A stretch of DNA of 64,000 nt from JAUVXJ01 sp034411995. Lineage in GTDB: Bacteria; Chloroflexota; Anaerolineae; UBA7937; B3-Chlor. The notes beneath the pieces are model-generated. The model searched no databases. It was not told the DNA's origin and was given only the letters and a program-made list of their open reading frames with translations. Of this stretch, positions 43,374 to 52,158 are shown piece by piece. The translations under genes and the position numbers were made by a program. The stretch's first letter is position 1; each line of letters opens with the position of its first letter. Location: assembly GCA_034411995.1 (NCBI GenBank), contig DAOUME010000007.1, positions 372,001 to 436,000 on the forward strand. Reading direction: 5' to 3'.

Positions 43374-46300
43374 ATGAACCTGCTAGACTACCCCAGACCC
43401 AAAGGAGACACGGGCGTAGGTTTCCACTGGTTCCCGGATCAGTACCATTACGAGAAGCGTTACTTCGATACCTTCGTTCCCGAGTTGAAGGCCATGGGAG
43501 CCAGTTGGCTGCTCGTTCTCTCCGACGGCACCAACACCATTCCGGATTGGTTCCTTCGGGGTCTCATCGAGCAGGACATCGAGCCTATCATTCGCGTCTA
43601 CACCAGGTTCGTGACCTTCATCGATCAGGCGGCGCTGAGGCAGGCGTGCAAGCACTACGCATCGCTGGGGGTGCACTACGTGCACGTCTTCAACGAACCG
43701 AATCTGAAGCTGGAGTGGGCAGAGTGGAACCCCCAGCTCTTGCCAGCCCGCTTCATGGACTACCTCATTCCCTGCCTGGAGACCATGTACTCAGTAGAAG
43801 GGATCATTTCGGTCTTTACGCCGCTGGCTCCGGGCGGGGACTACTGGGACACCTCTTTCCTGAAAGAGGCCCTGGCCATCCTCAACCAGAAGGGCAAGAA
43901 GTACCTCTATGACAAGATGGCCATCGGCATTCACAACTACGCCTTCAACAAGCCCTTGACCTTCGGGAAGGGGGGTAGCAAGCGATGGACCTGCGCGCAG
44001 CCCTATCAGCGTCCGCCGGGCTGCGAAGATCAGACAGGTTTCTACCTGTTCGAATGGTACGACGAGATCGTGAGCCAGCGCACTGGCCGTCGCCTCCCCT
44101 TGATCGGCTGCGAGAATGGGATGAGGTTGGGCGACAACGATGATCCTCGATCACCGGCCATCAACGAGGCGCTGCACGCTGAGCGCCACGCTGCCATCTG
44201 CCAGATGACGATGAAAGGGGAGTTGCCCTACTACTTCTTCAACAACGCCTTCTGGCTGCTGGCTGCTGAGGATGACAACTACTTCGTGCGTCATAGCTGG
44301 TACAGGCCGAACGGAGACCCGCGTCTCCCCCAGTCTGTGGCGCAACTGAAGGCCTTGCCCAAGATCAAGCGGGCCCTTCAAGTGCCCGTGCCCAACGACG
44401 TCAGAGTCCTCATGCCAGGCGGCAGCGTGAAGGTGATGAGACTCGAGGAGTATCTGCGCGGCGTGGTGTCGCAGGAGATGGGCTCCGCCAGCCCAGAGGA
44501 AGCCTTGAAGGCACAGGCGGTGGCAGCTCGCTGCTTTACGACCGTGGCCGTGGCCCACCCCAGACACGCAGCACAGGGTGCGGATGTGTGCACCGAACAA
44601 CACTGCCAGGGGTGGTCAGCACAGACGAACGCGGCCGCTGATCAGGCCGTGCTGGCCACCGCTAACGTGGTTGCTCTCAACGGGGACGAGGTCATTCAGG
44701 CGTTCTACTTCGACTACTGCGACGGGCATACCAGGAACAGCGAGGACGTGTGGGTGCGCGCTCTGCCGTATTGCAGGAGCGTTTCCTGCGTCAAACCGTA
44801 CCCGAACATGAGTGGCCACGGCGTGGGCATGTGCCAGCAAGGCGCAATGGCCATGGCTGAGCAGGGCGCCACCTACGTCGACATCCTCCATCACTACTAC
44901 ACAGACATTCAGATCGTGGGTCCAGACCGCGTGCCAGTGAATACGTGGCCGGAGCTGGGCACCGGCTACTCTGACTGGCCGCGGCCACCCCAGGACAACG
45001 GTCTGGGGATTCATGGGGGTCTGGATTGCTCGGAGGAGGCGATAGCTGACGATGTGGCGCGAGCCAGGGAGCTCAAAGTCAAGTGGGTGATGCTGGTGCC
45101 CGAAGACGGGACTGAGTTAGGGAGGGCGGCATCGGCCTACTGGGAAGAGGGCATCATGCCGGTGGTGAGGCCCAGATGCCTCATCGGCGACGATCACGAT
45201 TTCGTGGCCGATGCCCGGCTGCTCCAGAAGAGGGGCATCCCCGCGTACGTCCAGCTCTATAACGCCCCGGAACGCCCGGAGGACTGGAAGAGCCGCCGGG
45301 TGGACATCAAGGCCTTTGCTGCGCTCTGGCTAGAGCAGGCCAGGGCGCTGGTGGAGGTGGAGGCCTACCCCGGGCTCCAGGTGAACTCCATTGAGGACCT
45401 GCGTACTGTACTCGCTGAGGCGCAACGAGAGGGGTTGGAGCACCTCTTCAGGCATTCCTGGTTCTGCTGTCACAACTACGGGTTGAACCGGCCGGCCCGC
45501 TATCCCTACGATGAAGTCAACCAGGAAGCGTTGCCGGTGCAGCACCCTGAATGGGAGTTCGCGGGCCCAATCGATCAGGTGAACATGTGGCGCCAGGCGG
45601 GCAAACACCCAGGCCAGACCGTCTACGACGACTACGAGTGTGTGCTGGGCTTCCTGGCTTACGCCAGGGTACTGGAGGACGAGCTCGGGTTCGTGCCTCC
45701 TATCATCTGCGGTGAGGGGGGATGGAAGTATGGGGACCTCATCGATCGTCGGTACCCCAAGGTAGGCGACTTCCTGCACCAGGCGCACCACATGGCCATG
45801 TTCGCCTGGTTCAAGGATGGCCTGTTGGCTGACGGGAGCCGGCTGCCGGAGTACCTGTTCACCGTCTGCCCGTGGATCCTGTCGGGCTCAGACGACCCGG
45901 CCGCCTGGTACGATGGCCTGCGGGGTACCCGGCACCAGACCGTGCCCGCTGTGGTGGGGATGAACAAGTTCGTGCGCGACGGATCTACGGTGGTGGAGCC
46001 TCCGGCGTCGCAGCCATCGGAGACGCCGTCCCCAGAGCCGACTCCGAGCCCTTCGCCGGCTCCGCGTCCCAGCCCCGAGCCGGTCTCGGGCAAGTGGCAG
46101 ATGAGCGTGGAGCGCCGTCCGAGAACCGACGGTGTGAGGGCCATCGCCGGTAGCTTCCCACGATCGGGCATCCGTCTCGACGTCACCGACCCCTGGGGAA
46201 ACTCGGTGGCTGTGACCAGCGGTTCCAAGACAGAGTACGGTCCTGGCGGATTCGAGGTGCCCGTATGGGCCGATGCGGTTTTCACCCTCCGCTTCCTGGA

Positions 46301-46502
46301 TGAGACCTTCCAGGTTGGGGTGGGGCACGAGATCGTGATCGTCACCTTCAACGAGAACGACAATAGTTCCCACGATGACGCGGGAAACGAGACAAAGGCG
46401 CAAAGTCGATTGGTGACCGACTGGATGGAGCTGGCGGCGGCGGAGAAGCTCTCCGCAGGGTTGAGCCGTTATGAGGGGGTCTTCAGCGTGGAGAGGCAGT
46501 GA
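43374..46502 (+). CDS. GH barrel - SpoIID - GH barrel fusion protein
   Basis: A 1042-residue protein. Barrel 1 (about 1-335) is a clan-A glycosidase-like barrel with intact VFNEP (E108) and GCENGM (E247). Residues about 345-515 are a SpoIID domain (lytic transglycosylase of sporulation) with LEEYLRGVVSQEMG (catalytic Glu likely E368), ALKAQAVAARC and SGHGVGMCQQGA. Barrel 2 (about 540-860) reads YNAPER, so the acid/base Glu is Ala (A631), while the nucleophile-like ICGEGGW (E781) remains. A Pro-rich linker and a beta-rich C-terminal domain (about 905-1010) end it. No signal peptide is visible, which is odd for a wall enzyme. Homologous to the protein at 31443. Confidence 0.88.
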   Translation: MNLLDYPRPKGDTGVGFHWFPDQYHYEKRYFDTFVPELKAMGASWLLVLSDGTNTIPDWFLRGLIEQDIEPIIRVYTRFVTFIDQAALRQACKHYASLGVHYVHVFNEPNLKLEWAEWNPQLLPARFMDYLIPCLETMYSVEGIISVFTPLAPGGDYWDTSFLKEALAILNQKGKKYLYDKMAIGIHNYAFNKPLTFGKGGSKRWTCAQPYQRPPGCEDQTGFYLFEWYDEIVSQRTGRRLPLIGCENGMRLGDNDDPRSPAINEALHAERHAAICQMTMKGELPYYFFNNAFWLLAAEDDNYFVRHSWYRPNGDPRLPQSVAQLKALPKIKRALQVPVPNDVRVLMPGGSVKVMRLEEYLRGVVSQEMGSASPEEALKAQAVAARCFTTVAVAHPRHAAQGADVCTEQHCQGWSAQTNAAADQAVLATANVVALNGDEVIQAFYFDYCDGHTRNSEDVWVRALPYCRSVSCVKPYPNMSGHGVGMCQQGAMAMAEQGATYVDILHHYYTDIQIVGPDRVPVNTWPELGTGYSDWPRPPQDNGLGIHGGLDCSEEAIADDVARARELKVKWVMLVPEDGTELGRAASAYWEEGIMPVVRPRCLIGDDHDFVADARLLQKRGIPAYVQLYNAPERPEDWKSRRVDIKAFAALWLEQARALVEVEAYPGLQVNSIEDLRTVLAEAQREGLEHLFRHSWFCCHNYGLNRPARYPYDEVNQEALPVQHPEWEFAGPIDQVNMWRQAGKHPGQTVYDDYECVLGFLAYARVLEDELGFVPPIICGEGGWKYGDLIDRRYPKVGDFLHQAHHMAMFAWFKDGLLADGSRLPEYLFTVCPWILSGSDDPAAWYDGLRGTRHQTVPAVVGMNKFVRDGSTVVEPPASQPSETPSPEPTPSPSPAPRPSPEPVSGKWQMSVERRPRTDGVRAIAGSFPRSGIRLDVTDPWGNSVAVTSGSKTEYGPGGFEVPVWADAVFTLRFLDETFQVGVGHEIVIVTFNENDNSSHDDAGNETKAQSRLVTDWMELAAAEKLSAGLSRYEGVFSVERQ

Positions 46503-46578
46503 CGAAGGGCCGAGGTGCCGACCGTGAGGCCGCACTTTGCACGGGCCGTGACTGCGACAGAGGAGGTAAGGATTCAAG

Positions 46579-47040
46579 ATGGATACTGGAATGGAGACGA
46601 GGAACAGCAAGCTGTTTATGATCATCGCTCTGGTGCTGACGGGGACGTTGCTCCTGGGTCTGGTCGGCGTCGGAGGTCTGGTGGCCTATCGGTTGCTTCT
46701 GGCCCCGACAGAGGTCGCGATGCCCCCTCAGGGGGCGCTACCCACGCAGCAGCCGGCGGCGACCGCCACCCCCGCGCCTTCGCCCTTGCCCACTGCGACA
46801 CCCATGACCGTTCCTACTCCGACGCTGGTCATCTCGCCCGGCGCCGAAGGCACCTCTGTCCCGGCGGCTGAGGGCGCGGACGGACATGATACGCCAGGGC
46901 TGAACAGCCCGGGGCCAGAGTCATCGGCAATGCCGCAGACGGGGCTGGGATTGGCAGAGACGGTAGGCTTGGGGTTGGCGCTGGCGTCCCTCCTCGGTGG
47001 GACGCGAATGGCGCGCCGTCGGGGAGCTCGCCAGGAGTGA
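46579..47040 (+). CDS. Sortase-type (MPQTG) wall-anchored stalk protein
   Basis: A 153-residue protein with an N-terminal membrane segment (about 14-38), a Pro/Thr/Ala-rich stalk, and a C-terminal sorting-like signal: MPQTG, a hydrophobic helix (AETVGLGLALASLLGG) and a basic tail ARRRGAR. This matches the LPXTG layout with Met in position 1. GGAGGTAAGG precedes the ATG. It has no folded domain, so it may be a linker or surface stalk. No sortase is in the window. Confidence 0.75.
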   Translation: MDTGMETRNSKLFMIIALVLTGTLLLGLVGVGGLVAYRLLLAPTEVAMPPQGALPTQQPAATATPAPSPLPTATPMTVPTPTLVISPGAEGTSVPAAEGADGHDTPGLNSPGPESSAMPQTGLGLAETVGLGLALASLLGGTRMARRRGARQE

Positions 47041-47100
47041 CCCTCGAGCACGAGTCTCTGTGACATTGTACTTCTGACACCGGATGAGAAGGAGTTGCCA

Positions 47101-48453
47101 GTGGAACGGCACCCATTTGGAGGCCGCGCCTCTCTGCTCGCGCGACTCGATCGTATCGTGAGCACCATACTGGCCCTCGCCTTCCTGGTCACTGGATTCC
47201 AGACGGGATATCGGTTGACTCATGGCGAGGGGTTCGCACTGAGCCCCATCGAGTGGTCTGGGGGATGGAACCGCTCTTCCAGCGGCGCACCGCCCCTGGA
47301 GACCCCGGTTCGTGTCACGGAGCCCTTGCCGGTATGGCGTGGCAACGAGAGGCTGAATCTCTTGCTCCTGGGCTTGGACCAGCGTGAAGGGTCGGCGCTA
47401 CCCGGCAGGGCCGATGTGATCATCATTGCCAGCGTCGACCCGTCCGAGAAGAAGGTGGCCTTGCTCTCCATACCTCGGGATCTCTGGGTTGAGATACCAG
47501 GGTACGGGGAAAGCAGGATAAACAGCGCCTACTTCTATGGAGAATTCGAAGGGGCTGAGGGGGGTGGCCCTGGCCTGATGCAAAGGACGATAGAGCACAA
47601 CTTCGGGATCAGTATCGATCACTACGGTGCGCTGGAATTCGAGTGCTTCAGGCAGATCGTAGATATCCTGGGGGGTATAACCGTCGATGTACCCGAGGAG
47701 GTCCGGGATGAACAGTACCCCGACGAGGGCTATGGTTACATGAGCATCTACATCCCGGCTGGGAAGCAGCACATGGATGGTGCCACGGCCTTGCAGTACG
47801 TCAGGGCACGCCACGCGAGCAGCGATTTCTCTCGCATGCGCAGGCAGCAGCAGGTCATCCTGGCGATACGCGAGAAGGCGCTGAGACTGGATGTGCTCTT
47901 CTCTCTCCCGGAGCTGATCCCGCTACTGGGCGAGGCCTTCTCGACAGACCTTCCCCTGGAGAGCCTGCTGGCTCTGGCGAATCTCGGAGCACAGATTCAG
48001 CTCGACGACATAGAGCTGCGCGTGGTGGACGAGTCGTTGACCATTCCTTACGTGGCCCCAGACGGCGCTCAGGTACTGCTCCCCAGGATGGACGAGATCC
48101 GTGCCCTGATGGGGCAGATCTTCAACGGTGACCCTGTGGCCTCGGAGTCGTGGCAGCCGGGTACCTCGGACGCTCGGATTGTGGTGAGGGCCGATGCTGC
48201 GCGGCCAGGTCTGGCGGCCGACGTGGCCAGCCTCCTTCAGCGCCGCGGTTATAACGCGTGGGTGGAAAGCGACGGCGTTCAGATCGAATCAGAAGGTACG
48301 TTCATTGCCAGCCGACGGGAGGCGAGTGAGACCGCTCTGTGTGTGGCTGGTCTACTGGGAGTAAGTCCGGAGTTTGTGATGCTGGCCCTGGACGCGGAAG
48401 AGGGTCGAGACATCGTCCTTACGCTGGGACGGGATTTCGTGATGCCGTACTAG
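47101..48453 (+). CDS. LytR-CpsA-Psr (LCP) family protein with LytR_C domain
   Basis: LCP enzymes transfer undecaprenyl-linked glycopolymers to peptidoglycan outside the membrane. The 450-residue protein has one membrane helix (about 17-38), an LCP domain (about 80-240: LLLLGLDQREG, ALLSIPRDLWVEIPG, INSAYFYG, ALQYVRARH, SDFSRMRRQQQVI) and a C-terminal LytR_C domain (about 350-440). GTG at 47101 has AAGGAG 6 nt upstream; an in-frame TTG at 47095 is too close to that site. It is the last gene of the colinear operon and faces a convergent gene. No clear terminator hairpin was seen in 48454-48504. Confidence 0.93.
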   Translation: MERHPFGGRASLLARLDRIVSTILALAFLVTGFQTGYRLTHGEGFALSPIEWSGGWNRSSSGAPPLETPVRVTEPLPVWRGNERLNLLLLGLDQREGSALPGRADVIIIASVDPSEKKVALLSIPRDLWVEIPGYGESRINSAYFYGEFEGAEGGGPGLMQRTIEHNFGISIDHYGALEFECFRQIVDILGGITVDVPEEVRDEQYPDEGYGYMSIYIPAGKQHMDGATALQYVRARHASSDFSRMRRQQQVILAIREKALRLDVLFSLPELIPLLGEAFSTDLPLESLLALANLGAQIQLDDIELRVVDESLTIPYVAPDGAQVLLPRMDEIRALMGQIFNGDPVASESWQPGTSDARIVVRADAARPGLAADVASLLQRRGYNAWVESDGVQIESEGTFIASRREASETALCVAGLLGVSPEFVMLALDAEEGRDIVLTLGRDFVMPY

Positions 48454-48504
48454 CAGGGCAATCGAAAGGCCATGAGACAGGGACGAAGGGAGCACACGCA
48501 GTTG

Positions 48505-49404
48505 CTAGGGGGAAACGGGAGCCTCGACCGGCTCCAACCATTCGCTGGCACACCAACCACTGTTGCCATCATGTTCGACTCGCCACCAGGTGAATCCATC
48601 GCCGCTCTGAGGTCCTTCGACTACGACGAGGATGTCGCCGTCCTGGAGCGTCTCGATGGCCGGTTGGCTGGTGCCCGGCCCGGAACGCATGCGAAGCCCC
48701 GCACCCTCGGTGTTGACCACAGAGACGCGCCCACCGACGGTGATGCGCTGTACGGTCGTTGCGGAAACACCGGCAGACTCGACCGGGGTGAGCAGCGATG
48801 GGTCGAGCCCGCTGGCGACGAAGTGTTCGCGTCCCAGGGAGCCAAGCTGCATGGCTGCCCTGGCCGGCGCATACATTTGCCACTCGATGCGCGCCTGCCG
48901 GAAGTACTGGGTGATGACCCCGGACTGCACGGTCAATTCGCTGATGGGGGGACCCAGAACCTCCAGGCCGCCGTTCTCCTCGTAGAAGGTGAGGAAGCTG
49001 AAACAGACGTTGTGCCCAGTCTCGGGGAAGTACCGGCAGAGCCCGTCTCTGATCATGGAATCAGGCACCGGCGGGACCCTTGGAGTCTGGTAACCCAGGA
49101 GTTCGCCCAAAGGGCTGAGGTGGGCCTCACAAGGAGTATCACTGGTCCCAGTGCATTCCCATCGGGCGCTCTCGAAGTACTGCACGAGTCGACCGCTCTC
49201 CGCGAACGCCTCGGTGATGGGGGGGCCGAAGACCTGCACACCTCCCTGGGCCTGGAAGGGGGACAGGAAAGGCTCGTCGACGAAGTGTCCGGTCTCAGGG
49301 AAGTACGTGGTCGATTCTTGTTGGGCCTGACCGGGCCGAAATGTGAGCAAGATCAAGCCCAGAGCCAGGCATCCGATAGCCGGAAAGACGATCTTGTTCA
49401 ACAT
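48505..49404 (-). CDS. Exported protein with two YFPETGH repeats and an SH3b domain
   Basis: A 299-residue exported protein. Signal peptide about 1-27 (VFPAIGCLALGLILL). Two homologous units of about 55 residues begin YFPETGHFV and YFPETGHNV and each contains VFGPPI/VLGPPI and QYFxxAR. The C-terminus is a bacterial SH3 domain (GAGLRMRSGPGTSQP, then WWRVEHDGNSGWCASEWL). SH3b domains often bind wall peptides. The ATG at 49404 fits the signal peptide; the longer upstream frame overlaps the promoter. Convergent to the LCP gene. Confidence 0.85.
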   Translation of the reverse strand: MLNKIVFPAIGCLALGLILLTFRPGQAQQESTTYFPETGHFVDEPFLSPFQAQGGVQVFGPPITEAFAESGRLVQYFESARWECTGTSDTPCEAHLSPLGELLGYQTPRVPPVPDSMIRDGLCRYFPETGHNVCFSFLTFYEENGGLEVLGPPISELTVQSGVITQYFRQARIEWQMYAPARAAMQLGSLGREHFVASGLDPSLLTPVESAGVSATTVQRITVGGRVSVVNTEGAGLRMRSGPGTSQPAIETLQDGDILVVVEGPQSGDGFTWWRVEHDGNSGWCASEWLEPVEAPVSP

Positions 49405-49437
49405 GAGGACCTTGGCCAGCGCGATCTTCAATTGGCG

Positions 49438-49467
49438 ATTATAGCACACAACTCTCACGTAGCACAA
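49438..49467 (-). promoter_or_regulatory. Promoter of the YFPETGH/SH3b gene
   Basis: On the minus strand: TTGTGC (49462-49467), 18-bp spacer, perfect TATAAT (49438-49443) with an extended TGC before it. Start near 49431, about 27 nt before the ATG. Confidence 0.6.
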
Positions 49468-49545
49468 ACAAATCGTGCCACGCGCACCAGAGGCGTCGCC
49501 CTCGTCAGTCTGGCGCTCTAGGTGTGGGCGGTGTGGAGGCGGACT

Positions 49546-52017
49546 ATGAATGAGCAACCGGAGGTGCAGGCCGCGAGGCTTCAGTATCGGCAGGGCAGAG
49601 CCCACGTACGTGTGCTGTCCGCGGGGCGAGCTGGCTCGGACGACTGGGGCTGCCTCTATGCGGTTCCTCACGTGATCAGCGGAGGCCCGGCTGCGGAGCG
49701 GATTTGTGACCGCGTCGAGGGCGTCGCACAGGAGACCTATCGTCGGTCGCCAGGCGGCGTCACCAATAGGCTCCGTCTGGCGGTGAGGAACGCCAACAAG
49801 TACCTCTATCTCAGGAATCTGGTGCGTGGTGAGGAGCAGGCCCTGCTTGCCGCCGTGGCGTGTGTGGCCATCCGAGGCACCGATGCGTACGCTTGTGGGG
49901 TTGGACCCCACAGCGTCCTCGTTCTTGGCCCGGGAGGTGTGCGCGTTCTGGGGAACGGCACATCACATGCCGGATCCAATGGCGGCCAGGGGAGGTCGAG
50001 CAACGGACACATACTCGGTCGGAGTGCCAGGTTGTCAGACCCCAGGTTCCTGTACCGTCAGCTACGTCCTGGCGATCTGCTGATGGTCGTGGCCGGTGAC
50101 GACGAGGGGGTGTTCAGACAAGCGGCCAACGAGCTAGCCTTGACCCTCGACGGACGAGACATCGAGGACACGGCGGCGGGACTGGGCGAGTTGGTCGGAC
50201 CACGGGCCGATGGTGCCGCGATGCTCGTGCGGGTATCGATCGATCCGGCCTGGCCAGCGGATGTATGCAAAGTGGCAGGGACGAAAACGCCGGAGAAGCG
50301 TTCCCGTGCCCCTCGCCTGCTCAGCTCGTTGCGGAGGCCGCACAAGAGATTCAGACGGCTGACTCGTCCCCCACGACCCAGCGATGAGACTATGACATCG
50401 GCTGAGCACGACCCGGTCTCCGGGTACGAACTAGATCGGTCCTCGCGTGGGGCTGAACGGGCCAGAGGCACACGGGCGAACTGGCGGGAAGGTACGGCCG
50501 ATGCCGGATCCCGGGCCCAGGGGTTCCTGGAGGGTGGTACGCAGAGATTCCGCCTGGCGGGCACGCTGGTCATGTCGCTTCTCCTCGCGCTGAGCGCTGG
50601 TCTGCTGTGGATGCTGACGTCTTGCGCCGCCGTGTTCAGGCGCAGTTGGCGCTGGATCGGGCAGCATCATCTTCTGGAGCGGCTCGTCGGGGGTTTCCGG
50701 CTACTGCTGGTAGGTCTGTTTACTGGTCTCAAGGGGCTCGTGACCGGCTTGCTGCCGGAAAGGCAGCGTGGGAAGACCACCTATGCTGCCTCGGCGAGAC
50801 CTATGGCCAGGGCGAAGGTTCTGGGTTTTCACCCTTCTGGGAGAAGCCGCGCCGCCATCGGCGCTCTCATCATGCTCTTCGTGTTCGCCCTGGTGGCTGC
50901 CTCCGCCGTACGAGTGAAGGCTCGCCTGGAGCAGGCGGAGCTGGAGGCGCTGGCGACCCAGGTGGAGGAGAGCCTGACGCTGGCCGATCAACAGGACGAC
51001 AGAGAGGCTAAGATGGCTGCGCTGGCAGAGGCCCAGGAGCTACTGGCACAGGCCTCACCGAGCGAGAGGGAGAGCGCTGAGCTGCACCAGGTCTCTCTCG
51101 AACTCGAGTCCCGTTGGGACGGTCTGACCGGCGTCGTGCGGCTGCCTTTCACCCTGGAACAGGGGTTCGCCCAGGCCGGCGACGCGCCCGGGGCGATTGC
51201 GGTGCACCAGGACGAGCTGTACGTCCTCGGTGAGGCCGGTCAGCTCCTCTACAGGTACCAACTGGACCAAGAGGGGCACATTCTTGCGGAAAAAGAACCG
51301 TGGACCTGGGAGTTCTCAGCAGGCGAGGAGATGGAATCGGATGCTCACATCCTGGATATCGAATGGGTGGAGGCCGCCAATGGACGGCTCACACCAGGCC
51401 TCGTGATGCTGACCAGCGAAGGCTCGATTCTGGAGCTACAGGCTGACGACTCGGTAAGAACCGTGAGTGTGGCTGGGACTTCGCGGTGGAAGGATCCACT
51501 CGCCCTGGCAACCTACGAAGGGAACCTGTATGTGCTCGATCCTGGGTACGGGAACGTTCTGAAGTACGCTCCCGAGGGTGACGACTACCAGCATGCGCCA
51601 ACAGACTACATACAAGCCTCCGTTGACATAAGTTGGGACCAGGTGGTGGACATCGCGATCGATGGCTTCGTGTACTTGGTTTTCTCGGACGGCTCGGTGA
51701 TGAAGTTCGCTGGGGGGCAACCCTTGAGTTTCCCTCAGGAGGGACTGTTTCCTGCTCTCCAGGACCCGACGGGCTTGTTCGCCAGCCCTGAGTGTCAATC
51801 GGTCTTCGTGGCCGAAGGTGGAAGCGGACGCGTCGTAGAGTTCAGCAAAGAGGGTCAGTTCGTGAGGCAATACCGGGCCGCGCTGGAAGAGTCTGATGGA
51901 CTCGAGGGGCTGGTGACGTTCACCATGGACCTGGGTCGGGGTCGTATGCTGGTGGGCACGCGGTCGGGTGTTCTGGGCGCGGGCCTGCCCTCGCTGCGGC
52001 CACCTGAGGAGCAATAG
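49546..52017 (+). CDS. Degenerate PP2C-like / transmembrane / beta-propeller protein
   Basis: An 823-residue protein. Residues about 1-235 follow the PPM/PP2C phosphatase pattern but metal-binding motifs are lost: SDDWG stands for NED, VPHVISGG for ADGMGG, and LRPGDLLMVVAGDDEG for GDxxLLxSDG. Membrane helices lie at about 345-365 and possibly about 385-405 and 440-462. A coiled coil (about 465-515) is followed by an NHL-like propeller (about 530-815) with repeats such as LYVLDPGYGNVLKY and VFVAEGGSGRVVEF. It may be a pseudophosphatase sensor with an external propeller. GGAGG lies 7 nt before the ATG. Divergent from the SH3b gene. Confidence 0.78.
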   Translation: MNEQPEVQAARLQYRQGRAHVRVLSAGRAGSDDWGCLYAVPHVISGGPAAERICDRVEGVAQETYRRSPGGVTNRLRLAVRNANKYLYLRNLVRGEEQALLAAVACVAIRGTDAYACGVGPHSVLVLGPGGVRVLGNGTSHAGSNGGQGRSSNGHILGRSARLSDPRFLYRQLRPGDLLMVVAGDDEGVFRQAANELALTLDGRDIEDTAAGLGELVGPRADGAAMLVRVSIDPAWPADVCKVAGTKTPEKRSRAPRLLSSLRRPHKRFRRLTRPPRPSDETMTSAEHDPVSGYELDRSSRGAERARGTRANWREGTADAGSRAQGFLEGGTQRFRLAGTLVMSLLLALSAGLLWMLTSCAAVFRRSWRWIGQHHLLERLVGGFRLLLVGLFTGLKGLVTGLLPERQRGKTTYAASARPMARAKVLGFHPSGRSRAAIGALIMLFVFALVAASAVRVKARLEQAELEALATQVEESLTLADQQDDREAKMAALAEAQELLAQASPSERESAELHQVSLELESRWDGLTGVVRLPFTLEQGFAQAGDAPGAIAVHQDELYVLGEAGQLLYRYQLDQEGHILAEKEPWTWEFSAGEEMESDAHILDIEWVEAANGRLTPGLVMLTSEGSILELQADDSVRTVSVAGTSRWKDPLALATYEGNLYVLDPGYGNVLKYAPEGDDYQHAPTDYIQASVDISWDQVVDIAIDGFVYLVFSDGSVMKFAGGQPLSFPQEGLFPALQDPTGLFASPECQSVFVAEGGSGRVVEFSKEGQFVRQYRAALEESDGLEGLVTFTMDLGRGRMLVGTRSGVLGAGLPSLRPPEEQ

Positions 52018-52158
52018 CGGGTCGAGAGCGGCGGGGAGAGGTCCCGGCTCAGGCTCACCAGCGGAGCACCTCACCGTCGACGGAGACCGGCCATGGCTCG
52101 ATGACCACCTGGTGGATGTGAGCGTACCAGGATCGAGCCCTTGTGGCGAGAGGGGAGC

